64,000 nt of DNA from Carnobacterium maltaromaticum DSM 20342 (GTDB lineage: Bacteria > Bacillota > Bacilli > Lactobacillales > Carnobacteriaceae), in assembly GCF_000744945.1 (NCBI RefSeq), contig NZ_JQMX01000001.1, positions 3,359,130-3,423,129 on the forward strand, given 5' to 3'. Each line of letters begins with the position of its first letter. Positions within the stretch are counted from its first letter, which is position 1. The translations under genes and the position numbers were made by a program. This document shows, piece after piece, positions 35,686-44,818 of the stretch. The notes below the pieces were generated by a model. The model had not been told where the DNA came from. It did not search any database and saw nothing but the letters and a program-made list of their open reading frames with translations.

Positions 35686-36561
35686 ATGAAAAAAGTGAAA
35701 AAAGCAATTATTCCAGCTGCAGGTTTGGGTACACGTTTCTTACCAGCAACTAAAGCTATGGCGAAAGAAATGTTACCGATTGTTGATAAACCAACGATTC
35801 AATTTATTGTCGAAGAAGCAAAGGCTGCTGGAATTGAAGATATTTTAATTATTACGGGTAAAGGTAAACGACCGATTGAAGATCATTTTGATTCAAATCC
35901 AGAATTGGAAGCTAATTTAAGAGCTAAAGAAAAATTTGAACTTTTAGAATTAGTTGAAGAAACAACTGGATTAAATTTACATTTTGTGCGCCAATCGTAT
36001 CCCAAAGGTTTAGGGGATGCTGTTCTTCAAGCTAAAGCTTTTGTTGGAAATGAGCCTTTTGTAGTCATGTTAGGTGATGATTTGATGGAAGATAAAATTC
36101 CTTTAACAAAACAATTGATGGACAAGTATGAAAAAACACATGCTTCTGTCATTGCGACAATGAAAGTACCTTATGAAGAAACCTACAAGTACGGAATTAT
36201 TGATCCAGAAATTGAAATTGAAAAGGGTCTTTACAATGTGCGTAAATTTGTTGAAAAGCCTAAAGTAGAAGATGCACCTAGTGATTTAGCTATTATTGGT
36301 CGCTATTTATTAACTCCAGAAATTTTTACAATTTTGGAAAATCAAAAACCTGGTGCGGGTAATGAAATTCAATTAACCGATGCGATTGATACATTAAATA
36401 AAACGCAACGTGTTTTTGCTCATGAATTTAAAGGCGTTCGTCATGATGTTGGTGACAAGTATGGTTTTTTAACAACGAGTATTGAATATGGTTTAACACA
36501 TCCAGAAGTCAAGGAAGATTTGCGTGCTTATTTAATTGCATTAGCAAAAGAATTAAGCTAA
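35686..36561 (+). CDS. galU: UTP-glucose-1-phosphate uridylyltransferase
   Basis: Makes UDP-glucose for polysaccharide and lipoteichoic acid synthesis. 291 residues from ATG 35686, which has AGAAGGAG upstream. Nucleotide-binding motif [20 protein letters not shown], then [10 protein letters not shown] and the catalytic Lys region FVEKPK. Intact counterpart of the decayed copy at 30651. Confidence 0.95.
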   Translation: MKKVKKAIIPAAGLGTRFLPATKAMAKEMLPIVDKPTIQFIVEEAKAAGIEDILIITGKGKRPIEDHFDSNPELEANLRAKEKFELLELVEETTGLNLHFVRQSYPKGLGDAVLQAKAFVGNEPFVVMLGDDLMEDKIPLTKQLMDKYEKTHASVIATMKVPYEETYKYGIIDPEIEIEKGLYNVRKFVEKPKVEDAPSDLAIIGRYLLTPEIFTILENQKPGAGNEIQLTDAIDTLNKTQRVFAHEFKGVRHDVGDKYGFLTTSIEYGLTHPEVKEDLRAYLIALAKELS

Positions 36562-36652
36562 AGGATTGCTCCTAAATTTATTGGAATTTTAAATAAATCT
36601 TCATCCTTATGAGATAATTTTTCTGTAAGATAACTTTACTGAGGTGAAGGCT

Positions 36653-36748
36653 ATGGAGTTTTATCGTGGAATTAGAAATGCTTTTTTATTAGCTATTCCT
36701 TGCTGGATAATTATTATTGCTCTACTAATTCATTATTTAGCTAACTAA
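36653..36748 (+). CDS. Small single-span membrane protein, 31 aa
   Basis: MEFYRGIRNAFLLAIPCWII then a hydrophobic end and HYLAN. One membrane span preceded by a short basic N-terminus. It has a good GAGGTGAAGG ribosome binding site and a strong terminator 12 bases after its stop, so it looks like a real short gene. Function unknown. Confidence 0.65.
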   Translation: MEFYRGIRNAFLLAIPCWIIIIALLIHYLAN

Positions 36749-36760
36749 ATGAACGATTAT

Positions 36761-36790
36761 GACAACCTAATTTTTAGGTTGTCTTTTTTT
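36761..36790 (+). terminator. Terminator after the 31-aa gene
   Basis: Perfect 10-bp stem (36761-36770 with 36774-36783), 3-base loop, then seven T. Confidence 0.92.
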
Positions 36791-36812
36791 GAACGAATAA
36801 TTGAAGAGACTA

Positions 36813-36821
36813 TGGTATAAT
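36813..36821 (+). promoter_or_regulatory. Extended -10 promoter of mnaA
   Basis: TGGTATAAT, 46 bases upstream of the gene at 36867; no good -35. Confidence 0.6.
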
Positions 36822-36866
36822 GAATTTGATAAGCTTAACTATTAACTAAGAAACGGATGGGTTATA

Positions 36867-38015
36867 ATGAAAAAAATAAAAGTCATGACTATATTTGGAA
36901 CAAGACCAGAAGCGATTAAAATGGCTCCGCTAGTCTTAGAGTTGGAACGCCAACCAGAACGCTTTGAATCGATTGTGACAGTTACGGCGCAACACCGTCA
37001 AATGCTAGATCAAGTTTTAGATATCTTTCAAATTAAACCTGATTATGATTTAGATGTGATGAAAGACCGTCAAACATTAGCAGATATTACAGCAAATGTA
37101 TTAATTGGGTTGGAGTCAGTCATGAAAGAAGCAAAACCTGATATTGTTTTAGTTCATGGAGATACAACAACAACTTTTGCAGCTGGAATTTCAGCTTTTT
37201 ATAATCAAATTAAAGTTGGACATGTTGAAGCAGGATTGCGGACTTGGAATAAATATTCACCATTTCCAGAAGAAATGAACCGTCAAGTTACAGATGTTTT
37301 AGCAGATATGTATTTTGCTCCGACTATTGAAAGTGAAGCGAATTTGTTGCAAGAAAATCATCCAGCGGATAAAATATTTATCACTGGAAATACGGCTATT
37401 GACGCATTACAGGAAACGGTCAAAGAAGAATATCAACATGAAGTATTAACGAAAATTGCTTCAGGAAATCGTCTGGTTTTAATGACTATGCACCGTAGAG
37501 AAAATCAAGGTGTACCGATGGAAAGAGTTTTCCATGCAATTAGACAAGTTGTTGATAAGCATGAAGATGTAGAAGTTGTTTATCCTGTTCATTTGAACCC
37601 GGTTGTTCAAGAAGCAGCAGACCGAATTTTAGGCAATCATCCACGAATTCATTTAATTGCGCCTTTAGATGTAATTGATTTTCATAACTTAGCTTCTAGA
37701 AGCTATATGATTATGAGTGATTCTGGTGGTGTTCAAGAAGAAGCACCATCGTTAGGTGTTCCAGTATTAGTTTTAAGGGACACAACAGAGCGCCCAGAAG
37801 GTGTTGCTGCTGGAACCTTACGTTTAGTTGGTACAGAGACAGATGCTGTCTTAGAGGCTATGACTGAGTTATTAGAAGACCCTAGTGCTCATCAAAAAAT
37901 GGCTGAAGCAAGTAATCCATACGGTGATGGACTAGCTTCAAAACGAATTTTAGATGCAATTGCTTATGAATTTGGTTTAAGTACTGAAAAACCAGCATCT
38001 TTTCAAGTGAAATAA
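36867..38015 (+). CDS. mnaA: UDP-N-acetylglucosamine 2-epimerase, non-hydrolysing
   Basis: Produces UDP-ManNAc from UDP-GlcNAc for cell-wall teichoic acid linkage units or capsule. 382 residues: FGTRPEAIKMAPL, VHGDTTTTFAAG, HVEAGLRTWNKYSPFPEEMNR and SDSGGVQEEAPSLG are the conserved blocks. It is separated from the capsule operon by a terminator and has its own promoter, so it may serve housekeeping wall synthesis. Confidence 0.94.
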   Translation: MKKIKVMTIFGTRPEAIKMAPLVLELERQPERFESIVTVTAQHRQMLDQVLDIFQIKPDYDLDVMKDRQTLADITANVLIGLESVMKEAKPDIVLVHGDTTTTFAAGISAFYNQIKVGHVEAGLRTWNKYSPFPEEMNRQVTDVLADMYFAPTIESEANLLQENHPADKIFITGNTAIDALQETVKEEYQHEVLTKIASGNRLVLMTMHRRENQGVPMERVFHAIRQVVDKHEDVEVVYPVHLNPVVQEAADRILGNHPRIHLIAPLDVIDFHNLASRSYMIMSDSGGVQEEAPSLGVPVLVLRDTTERPEGVAAGTLRLVGTETDAVLEAMTELLEDPSAHQKMAEASNPYGDGLASKRILDAIAYEFGLSTEKPASFQVK

Positions 38016-38021
38016 ACAAAT

Positions 38022-38067
38022 AAAAAATGACCTTGAGACTCGAATAATGTCTCGAAGGTCATTTTTT
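38022..38067. terminator. Bidirectional terminator, mnaA / deoxynucleoside kinase
   Basis: About 18-bp stem (38022-38039 with 38049-38067), A-rich and T-rich flanks on either side. Confidence 0.88.
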
Positions 38068-38090
38068 ATGCTTACTCAGATGAATTAGTT

Positions 38091-38750
38091 CTATCTTACG
38101 TTCTTTAGCGTTTCATTAATCAAGGCGATTACTTTTTCAGCATCAGCCGGGTTTTCTAAATCATGATTATCAATGTCAATTACTAGTGTAGGGCTTTGAT
38201 CATACTCTTCAAACCAGCCATCATAACGACTGTGGAGATGGGTATAGTAATTTAATAAATCTTGATTTCCGTCAATTTGTTCAAAACTTCGACCACGCTT
38301 TTTGATACGACTTAAAACAGTATCCAATGAACCACGAAGATAAATGAGTAAATCAGGTGACTTTTTAGGCATACTAGCTAATTCTTCCATCATGTTATCT
38401 AATAAATCTAAATAGGTATCCATTTCAGCATCACTCATATTGCCTTCTTCAAAATTAATTTTTGTGAAAAGGGCATCTTCATAAATAGAGCGATCCAAAA
38501 CATTATTTTGATGTTGTAAAGCATCTTTAATACTTCTAAAACGTGTATTTAAGAAATAAATTTGTAATGAAAAGGCCCAACGTTTAGGGTCCTCATAAAA
38601 TTTTTCTAAGATACGATTATCATCGACACTTTCATAAAAAGCCTCACTGCCTAACGCATCTGAAATAAGTTTAGTATAGGTACTTTTTCCAGCACCAATC
38701 ATTCCAGCTAAAACAATCACAGCATTATCTGCTCCTTTCAATCCGTTCAC
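38091..38750 (-). CDS. Deoxynucleoside kinase
   Basis: Phosphorylates deoxyadenosine/deoxyguanosine or related nucleosides for salvage. 219 residues at most: P-loop VLAGMIGAGKST, VLDRSIYEDALF (catalytic DRS), and the arginine-rich lid RIKKRGRSFEQ. The start is uncertain. GTG 38750 lies one base after GGAG; GTG 38720 (MIVLAGMIG) lies 11 bases after AAAGGAG and matches the N-terminus of streptococcal homologues better. Single gene. Confidence 0.9.
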   Translation of the reverse strand: MNGLKGADNAVIVLAGMIGAGKSTYTKLISDALGSEAFYESVDDNRILEKFYEDPKRWAFSLQIYFLNTRFRSIKDALQHQNNVLDRSIYEDALFTKINFEEGNMSDAEMDTYLDLLDNMMEELASMPKKSPDLLIYLRGSLDTVLSRIKKRGRSFEQIDGNQDLLNYYTHLHSRYDGWFEEYDQSPTLVIDIDNHDLENPADAEKVIALINETLKNVR

Positions 38751-39139
38751 ACTCCTATCAAAGAGTTCAGTCTTCTCTTATTTGCAATGATTAGTATAAC
38801 ATAAATTTTAGAGGAGAAACTTAGAATTATGGAAACTATTTTAATTACCGTAAGTCATTAATTTTTTGTTGCTGCTGAAAGAGGTAAGAAAACAACGAAG
38901 TAAAAATAGATAACGAGTTGTTTCCTAAATGAAGTAGTAGTACTATGAGTTCCAATCTTAAATGATTTAGATGATAGAACAAAGATAGGTTCATTTTTTT
39001 CTGTTTTTATGAAAAAAAAAAACTAGTCAAACTAGCATTCAAACTTGCTAATTTATTAAATAGTGATTAAAATTATATTAAATAACGGGATTTTTCAGAA
39101 ATATAACAAATCAATAGTCAGTAAAGGAAGGTAGATGAA
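38751..39139. other. Intergenic region without recognised features
   Basis: About 390 AT-rich bases between divergent genes. I see no open frame with a ribosome binding site, no RNA gene and no clear terminator; only the AAAGGAAGG ribosome binding site of the next gene at its end. Confidence 0.6.
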
Positions 39140-39457
39140 ATGAATTCTAATAAATTAGTTGGAGGTCTGTGCTATTTAAGTATCTTATTTGCCCCCATTT
39201 TCTTTCCATTAATTGTCTTGTTTATCAGTACAGATAAAGAGGTTTCAAAAAATGCTAGTACAGCGCTGGGACTCCATATTGCTCCTTTTATTATTACCAT
39301 CGTAGGTGTTCTTGCAATGATTTTGTTTGGGGTAATTTCTAGCAGTGATGATATTTTTAGAGGTGTTGTTTTGGTTGTCTTGATTTTGATTGCTATATTT
39401 GATGTTGTTATTTTTATTGTAAACATTGTGAAAGCAATAAGATTATTTTTAAGTTAG
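39140..39457 (+). CDS. DUF4870-like membrane protein (copy 1)
   Basis: 105 residues with three hydrophobic segments. NKLVGGLCYLSILFAPIFFPLIVLF followed by a polar stretch and TALGLHIAPFIITIVG is the Tic20/DUF4870-like pattern of small membrane proteins. A paralogue lies at 43296 with the same order (GLSYISILFAPILFPLIVWL). Function unknown. First gene of a short run with the DUF308 gene 12 bases on. Confidence 0.78.
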   Translation: MNSNKLVGGLCYLSILFAPIFFPLIVLFISTDKEVSKNASTALGLHIAPFIITIVGVLAMILFGVISSSDDIFRGVVLVVLILIAIFDVVIFIVNIVKAIRLFLS

Positions 39458-39469
39458 GTAGGTTAGATA

Positions 39470-39991
39470 ATGAGTAAGGTAGTCAATTATTTTTTCTTAG
39501 CAGTGGGTATTATAATGATGATTTTTGGATTGTGGTTAATTTTTAATCCAAGAACAACCTTATCTATAGTAGTGGTATTAATGGGAATTGTTTTATTGTT
39601 AAATGGAATAAGTGAAATTATTTCATACGTAAGTGAGCGTAAAACGTGGAGTATATCAGTTTGGTATTTGTTTGATGGACTTCTTTCAACGATTTTTGGA
39701 TTGCTCGTTCTATTTAATGGTCAAGTAGGTAAAAATTTCTTGATTTTATTATTTGCAATTTGGATTTTAGCTTCAGCAATTTTCCGTATTTTATTAGCTT
39801 TTTCGGTTAAAAGTGTCAGCAATTGGTTTATTATTTTGATCGTAGGAGTGTTAGGTCTGATTGTTGGAATTGTATCTTTATTTAATTCAATTTTCGTTTC
39901 AGTTGCCTTAGCGGTTGTTTTAGGCGGATTCTTCATTTTCCAAGGCTTAACGTGTATTTTTATTTCTAGCTTTTTACGTAGAAATCATTAA
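39470..39991 (+). CDS. DUF308/HdeD-like membrane protein
   Basis: 173 residues with six hydrophobic helices in pairs, the internal-repeat layout of DUF308/HdeD proteins (GIIMMIFGLWLIFNPRTTLS, then GLLSTIFGLLVLFNGQ). In enterobacteria HdeD is linked to acid tolerance; the role in Gram-positives is unknown. Tightly spaced between the DUF4870-like and peptidase genes. Confidence 0.82.
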   Translation: MSKVVNYFFLAVGIIMMIFGLWLIFNPRTTLSIVVVLMGIVLLLNGISEIISYVSERKTWSISVWYLFDGLLSTIFGLLVLFNGQVGKNFLILLFAIWILASAIFRILLAFSVKSVSNWFIILIVGVLGLIVGIVSLFNSIFVSVALAVVLGGFFIFQGLTCIFISSFLRRNH

Positions 39992-40014
39992 GAGTGAATA
40001 GGGAGGTTTTTAGT

Positions 40015-41130
40015 ATGGCAGTAGAAAGAGTTGTCGCAACATTTATTGAATTAGTCAAAATTGATTCAGAGTCAAAAAATGAAGGAAAGTTTCAAGCGTA
40101 TTTAAAAACGAAATTTGAAAAATTAGGTTTAGATGTATATGAAGATGATACGATAGCGCAAACGGGGCTAGGTGCTAATAATTTAGTTTGTCGTTTGGCA
40201 GGAAATACAGCAGCTGATGCGTTGTTTTTCTCTTGTCATGTTGACACAGTAACGCCAGGCGTAGGAATTAAACCTATTATTAAAGAAGGTGCAGTTTATT
40301 CTGATGGAACAACTATTCTAGCAGCTGATGATAAAGCTGGGATTGCAATCATGATCGAATTAATTGAACAGTTAAAAGAAAATAACGAACCTCATGGAAC
40401 AGTAGAATTTGTTCTTTCACCAGGTGAAGAAATTGGTTTAGTTGGTGCAAGTGCTTTTGATGTAGGAGTACTAGAAGCTGATTATGGTTTTGTGCTAGAT
40501 AATGGTGGACCAGTTGGGAGCATTACGGTAGGGAGTCCAACTCTTTACGGAATTGAAGTAACTATTAAAGGGATTACGGCACATGCAGGCTTAGAACCTG
40601 AAAAAGGCGTTTCGGCTATTGAAATTGCAGCCAAAGCAATTGCTAAAATGAAATTAGGGCGCCTTGATGCAGATACAACAGCAAATATTGGAACGATTAA
40701 TGGTGGAACGGCAAGTAATATCGTTGCTGATGAAGTCAAAGTTTTCGCTGAAGCACGCTCGATTTCTCATGAAGCCTGTGAGGCACAAGTTAAACATATG
40801 ACTGATCTGTTTATTGAAACGGCTAAAGAATTAGGCGGTACGGCTACAGTTGTGACAGATATTAAATCAGTAGGATATCGTTTTACTAAAGAATCAAAAA
40901 CGGTTAAATTAGCAGCTGAAGCAATCACTAAAATCAATCGGACGCCTAATTATGACATTAGTGGTGGTGGTAGTGATGCCAACGTGTTTAATGCTAAAGG
41001 CAAAGAAACAGCGAATTTATCAATCGGTTATGAAAAAATTCATACTGTTCATGAAATGATTCCAATTATTGAACTTAAAAAAGCCGTAGAACTAGCCTAT
41101 CAATTAGTGAAAGATGTGGGACAAAAATAA
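40015..41130 (+). CDS. M20-family peptidase (PepT-like)
   Basis: Zinc-dependent cytoplasmic aminopeptidase, tripeptidase-T-like. 371 residues from ATG 40015, which follows GGGAGG; the GTG at 39994 precedes that site. Metal ligands in FFSCHVDTVTPG, AADDKAGIA and SPGEEIGLVG; the C-terminal histidine is in EKIHTVHEMIP. The dimerisation insert around residues 180-290 is present. Confidence 0.9.
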   Translation: MAVERVVATFIELVKIDSESKNEGKFQAYLKTKFEKLGLDVYEDDTIAQTGLGANNLVCRLAGNTAADALFFSCHVDTVTPGVGIKPIIKEGAVYSDGTTILAADDKAGIAIMIELIEQLKENNEPHGTVEFVLSPGEEIGLVGASAFDVGVLEADYGFVLDNGGPVGSITVGSPTLYGIEVTIKGITAHAGLEPEKGVSAIEIAAKAIAKMKLGRLDADTTANIGTINGGTASNIVADEVKVFAEARSISHEACEAQVKHMTDLFIETAKELGGTATVVTDIKSVGYRFTKESKTVKLAAEAITKINRTPNYDISGGGSDANVFNAKGKETANLSIGYEKIHTVHEMIPIIELKKAVELAYQLVKDVGQK

Positions 41131-41165
41131 GCTACTAAGGCTAGTCAAAGAAAGAGGTCATTTGT

Positions 41166-42005
41166 ATGAAAAGTGTTATTAAGCAAATTCCATTAGTTAC
41201 TTTATCTTTAGCGTTAATTGGAATTAGCATCAATATGTTTTTGGCTCCACATCATATTGCAGCAGGTGGTGTGAGTGGGATTGGTGTTTTAGTTGAGCAA
41301 GCTTTTGGAATCAATCGAGCAACAACCGTTTTAGTATTAAATTTATTAATGCTCATATTAACGTTTTTCTTTTTAGGAAGACCAGTCTTTATTAAGACGG
41401 TAATTGGGAGTATGCTACTTCCGATTTCATTAGCAGTAGTACCTGAGATTAAGGTTGTTGAAGATCCATTTTTAGCGGTTATTTTCGGAAGTGCTATTTT
41501 TGCGGTTGGAGTTGCAATCTTATACAAAATTGGAGCATCTAGTGGTGGAACAACAATCCCGCCGCTTATTTTTCAAAAATACTTTGGAATTAGCACATCA
41601 CTAGGATTGCTTTTAACTGATGCTGTTATTGTGATTTTTAATATTTTTGTTTTTGGTACTGAGGCCTTCTTCTTTGCGATTCTGTCGCTAGTGTTGACAT
41701 CAATTGTGATGAATTATATCGAAACAGGAATGAAGCGTCGTCGAGCAGTGATGATTATGAGTGAAAATCATATCGATGCGATTAAAGTAGCCTTATTAGA
41801 AAATTTAAATCGAGGTATTACGGTATTTTCAGTTTCTGGCGGATATACTGGTAATGAAAAAAATATGCTAATGATTATTTTGACGAATCAAGAATATCAA
41901 TCAATTTTGAAAGTGATTGATGAAATTGATAAAACCTCCTTTATTATTGCATATAATGTGTCAGAGGTTCATGGTTTAGGGTTTAGTTATCAACCTGTAG
42001 TTTAG
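41166..42005 (+). CDS. YitT family membrane protein
   Basis: 279 residues: N-terminal DUF161 region with five or six membrane spans (ISINMFLAPHHIAAGGVSGI is the signature) and a C-terminal DUF2179 domain of about 80 residues (MIMSENHIDAIKVALLENLNRG). Function unknown, sometimes suggested to be a transporter. AAAGAGGT ribosome binding site. Confidence 0.9.
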   Translation: MKSVIKQIPLVTLSLALIGISINMFLAPHHIAAGGVSGIGVLVEQAFGINRATTVLVLNLLMLILTFFFLGRPVFIKTVIGSMLLPISLAVVPEIKVVEDPFLAVIFGSAIFAVGVAILYKIGASSGGTTIPPLIFQKYFGISTSLGLLLTDAVIVIFNIFVFGTEAFFFAILSLVLTSIVMNYIETGMKRRRAVMIMSENHIDAIKVALLENLNRGITVFSVSGGYTGNEKNMLMIILTNQEYQSILKVIDEIDKTSFIIAYNVSEVHGLGFSYQPVV

Positions 42006-42044
42006 GTGAGTTGCAATAAAAAATGAGTATTTGGAGGGATTTAT

Positions 42045-43217
42045 ATGAATGCCGTATTAGCATTTACAATTATCATGTTGGTTTGGACCGTAAGTGATTT
42101 TGTCTCTAAGAAAACAAAATCATTGCTTTCGTCATTATTAATTGCATCATTAATTTTCTTAATTGGCTTTAAAACAAGTATTTTTCCAGAAGATTTATTA
42201 ACAAGTTCGTCTTTATTAACATTAGGGACAACGGTCGTAGGATTTATTATTGTCCATATTGGAACAATGATCAGTATTGCAGAGTTAAAACAGCAATGGA
42301 AAACAGTTATCATTGGAGTAGCTGCAATTATCGGAATTGCTGTGGCTTTGCTAGTCTTTGGGCCATTATTTGAAAGTCGAAACTACGCAATTGCAGCCAT
42401 TGGAGCAGTAAGTGGCGGAACGATTTCAATTATCCTAGTACAAGAAGCGGCTTTAGCTTTAGGTTTAGTCTCTGTTGCCGTATTACCAGTTTTGATTTCA
42501 GCATTTCAAGGAATCATTGGTTTTCCGTTAACCACACTAATTCTGCGCAAAGAAGCCAAGAATATTCAAAAGGAATACCGTGCTGGAACGCTTAAAGTAG
42601 CAGAAGAAGTCAAAGTTGATAAGGCTGGTAAAGAGCCAAAAACGAAACTTCCAGAAGCATTCCAAACAACAGCAGGAACATTATTTGTTGTAGGTGTCGT
42701 TGTTTTAATTGCGACCTATTTAAGTGGTTTAACAGGTGGTATCGTAAACACGTTCATTATTGCTTTATTATTCGGGGTTATTTTACGCGCTACAGGTGTC
42801 TTTAAAGCAAATATTTTAACAGGTATTGATGCATATGGGTTAATGATGTTAGGTATTTTAATTATTATCTTTGGCCCATTAGCAACTATCTCTCCCCAAG
42901 ATTTATTTGACCTAATTGTTCCCTTAAGCTTATCATTTCTAGTTGGTGTGTCAGGTAGTGTCATTTTTGCTATGATTGCAGGTAAGCTATTGGGTTACAG
43001 TATGTCAATGTCAATTGCAGTTGGCTTAACTTCTTTATATGGCTTCCCGGGAACCATGATTTTAAGTCAAGAAGCAGCTAAAAGCGTTGGTGAAAATGAG
43101 GAAGAAATCAAAGTTATTGAAGGCCAAATTTTACCGAAAATGATTATTGCAGGCTTTTCAACAGTAACGATTACTTCGGTATTTGTCACAAGTATCCTAG
43201 CTGGTTTTATTCAATAA
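42045..43217 (+). CDS. Multi-span membrane protein, GltS-like transporter candidate
   Basis: 390 residues, ten or more hydrophobic helices in two halves separated by a charged loop near residues 180-205 (KVAEEVKVDKAGKEPKTKL). GAVSGGTISIILVQEA in the first half and GLTSLYGFPGTMILSQEA in the second look like paired substrate loops of symporters such as GltS. I do not recognise a specific family. It follows YitT and the M20 peptidase, so peptide- or amino-acid-linked transport is possible. Ends at a strong terminator. Confidence 0.75.
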   Translation: MNAVLAFTIIMLVWTVSDFVSKKTKSLLSSLLIASLIFLIGFKTSIFPEDLLTSSSLLTLGTTVVGFIIVHIGTMISIAELKQQWKTVIIGVAAIIGIAVALLVFGPLFESRNYAIAAIGAVSGGTISIILVQEAALALGLVSVAVLPVLISAFQGIIGFPLTTLILRKEAKNIQKEYRAGTLKVAEEVKVDKAGKEPKTKLPEAFQTTAGTLFVVGVVVLIATYLSGLTGGIVNTFIIALLFGVILRATGVFKANILTGIDAYGLMMLGILIIIFGPLATISPQDLFDLIVPLSLSFLVGVSGSVIFAMIAGKLLGYSMSMSIAVGLTSLYGFPGTMILSQEAAKSVGENEEEIKVIEGQILPKMIIAGFSTVTITSVFVTSILAGFIQ

Positions 43218-43250
43218 AGTGTGACCTGTTTCAACTAAACTAATACAAAG

Positions 43251-43281
43251 AAAGACTGAGGATTTGTCCTCAGTCTTTTTT
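43251..43281 (+). terminator. Terminator after the GltS-like gene
   Basis: Perfect 12-bp stem (43251-43262 with 43267-43278), 4-base loop, T run. Confidence 0.92.
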
Positions 43282-43295
43282 AAAGGAGAATGAAA

Positions 43296-43622
43296 ATGAA
43301 TACAAAAAAGAATAACAATCTAATTAACGGCTTAAGTTATATCAGTATCTTATTTGCTCCAATTTTATTTCCATTAATTGTTTGGCTAGTTAGTCCTATT
43401 ACAGATGTTAAGCAACATGCTAAGTCTGCGCTATGGCTTCACATCTTACCAACGATACTGACTGTTGGAGCTCTATTTATTTTAATCACAACAGGATTAT
43501 TAACCAACAGCCAAGCTACATTAGGAACCTTAACAATTATTCTCTTTTTTACCATTATAATAATTGACTTTGGTTTGGTTATTTGGAATATTTTCAAAGG
43601 AATCAAATTATTTTTAAGCTAA
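43296..43622 (+). CDS. DUF4870-like membrane protein (copy 2)
   Basis: 108 residues, three hydrophobic segments, paralogue of the gene at 39140 (shared YISILFAPILFPLIV, ALWLHI and the C-terminal KLFLS/RLFLS ending). ATG 43296 sits 7 bases after AAAGGAG; ATG 43290 is too close to it. Followed after 21 bases by the AI-2E family gene. Confidence 0.78.
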   Translation: MNTKKNNNLINGLSYISILFAPILFPLIVWLVSPITDVKQHAKSALWLHILPTILTVGALFILITTGLLTNSQATLGTLTIILFFTIIIIDFGLVIWNIFKGIKLFLS

Positions 43623-43643
43623 TTAAAGAAGGTAGGAAGCCAG

Positions 43644-44753
43644 ATGCGAGAATTAAAAAAGTCAAAAATTTTATCGATCATCATCCATTTACTAGCGGCA
43701 GCAACGCTAATTTTGGTTTGCACAAAAATTAGTTTTTTATTTAAGCCAGTTGGAATTTTTATCTCAACTTTATTTGCTCCAATCATTATTGCAGGATTTT
43801 TTTACTATGTCATGAACCCAGTTGTAGGGTTACTTGAAAAATTCACTAAAAAAAGAAGTCGAGCTATTTTAATTGTGTTCATTCTGATTGCTTTGGGATT
43901 TGTATTTTTTATTGGGATAATCATCCCTAACTTACTCAGTGAAGTAACCCAACTAGCGAGTAGCATGCCCCGTTTTATGCGGGAACAACAAATGGCTGTT
44001 ACTGAATTACTGAATAGACCAGAGCTATCTAATGTAGATATTCAACGATATTGGAACGAACTAAATATTTCTACTGGTAGAGTTATTAATGGAATCGTAA
44101 ATGGATTTACAACTAGTATTGGTAGTGTGATTTCAGTTTTATCGCGCTCGATTATCTTAATGGTAACAGTACCTGTGATTCTTTTTTACATGTTTAAAGA
44201 TGGAGAACAATTACCAAGTGCCATTCGATGGTTTATCCCAGAAAAACAACAAAAAAATGCAGAAGAATTGATACAGACAGTCAATAAAACGTTGTCGTCT
44301 TACATCAGTGGGCAAGCACTGGTTTGTTTATATGTGGGAACAGGTGCTTACATTACCTTTAAATTATTAGGGATTCCTTATGCCTTTTTACTAGCATGTA
44401 TTGCTGGTATGATGGATATTATTCCTTATATTGGTCCCTGGATTGGAGTAGCGCCAGCTTTTATTATTGCTTTTGCCAATTCACCCCAATCAGCCTTAAT
44501 TTTAGCCTTGAGTATCATCGTCATTCAATTAGGTGAATCATACTTGGTTTATCCATTGATTATGGGGAAATCACTAAATATGCATCCTTTAACGATTATT
44601 CTAATTCTATTAGTAGCTGGAAACTTAGCTGGTTTAGTCGGTATGATACTAGCCTTGCCAACTTATGCTGTCGTGAAAATTATTGTATTAAGTGTCGCCA
44701 AAATATTCAAACTTGGAAAATATAAAGAAAAAATAGTTGAAGAATCGCTCTAG
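43644..44753 (+). CDS. AI-2E family transporter
   Basis: 369-residue membrane protein with about eight spans and a soluble loop around residues 95-140. ISGQALVCLYVGTGAYITFKL cut to its core (ISGQALVCLYVGTG) and MMDIIPYIGPWIGVAPA are the family signatures. Members include AI-2 exporters and sodium/proton antiporters; which role applies here is unknown. ATG 43644 follows AAGGTAGGAAG. Shares a bidirectional terminator with rlmD. Confidence 0.88.
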   Translation: MRELKKSKILSIIIHLLAAATLILVCTKISFLFKPVGIFISTLFAPIIIAGFFYYVMNPVVGLLEKFTKKRSRAILIVFILIALGFVFFIGIIIPNLLSEVTQLASSMPRFMREQQMAVTELLNRPELSNVDIQRYWNELNISTGRVINGIVNGFTTSIGSVISVLSRSIILMVTVPVILFYMFKDGEQLPSAIRWFIPEKQQKNAEELIQTVNKTLSSYISGQALVCLYVGTGAYITFKLLGIPYAFLLACIAGMMDIIPYIGPWIGVAPAFIIAFANSPQSALILALSIIVIQLGESYLVYPLIMGKSLNMHPLTIILILLVAGNLAGLVGMILALPTYAVVKIIVLSVAKIFKLGKYKEKIVEESL

Positions 44754-44767
44754 TATTTGTTAGAATT

Positions 44768-44818
44768 AAAAAAGCTTTAATTACGACTCAAAAGAGTTGC
44801 AATTAAAGCTTTTTTTGT
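44768..44818. terminator. Bidirectional terminator, AI-2E family gene / rlmD
   Basis: AAAAAGCTTTAATT pairs with AATTAAAGCTTTTT, with an inner GACTC/GAGTT stem. Confidence 0.88.
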
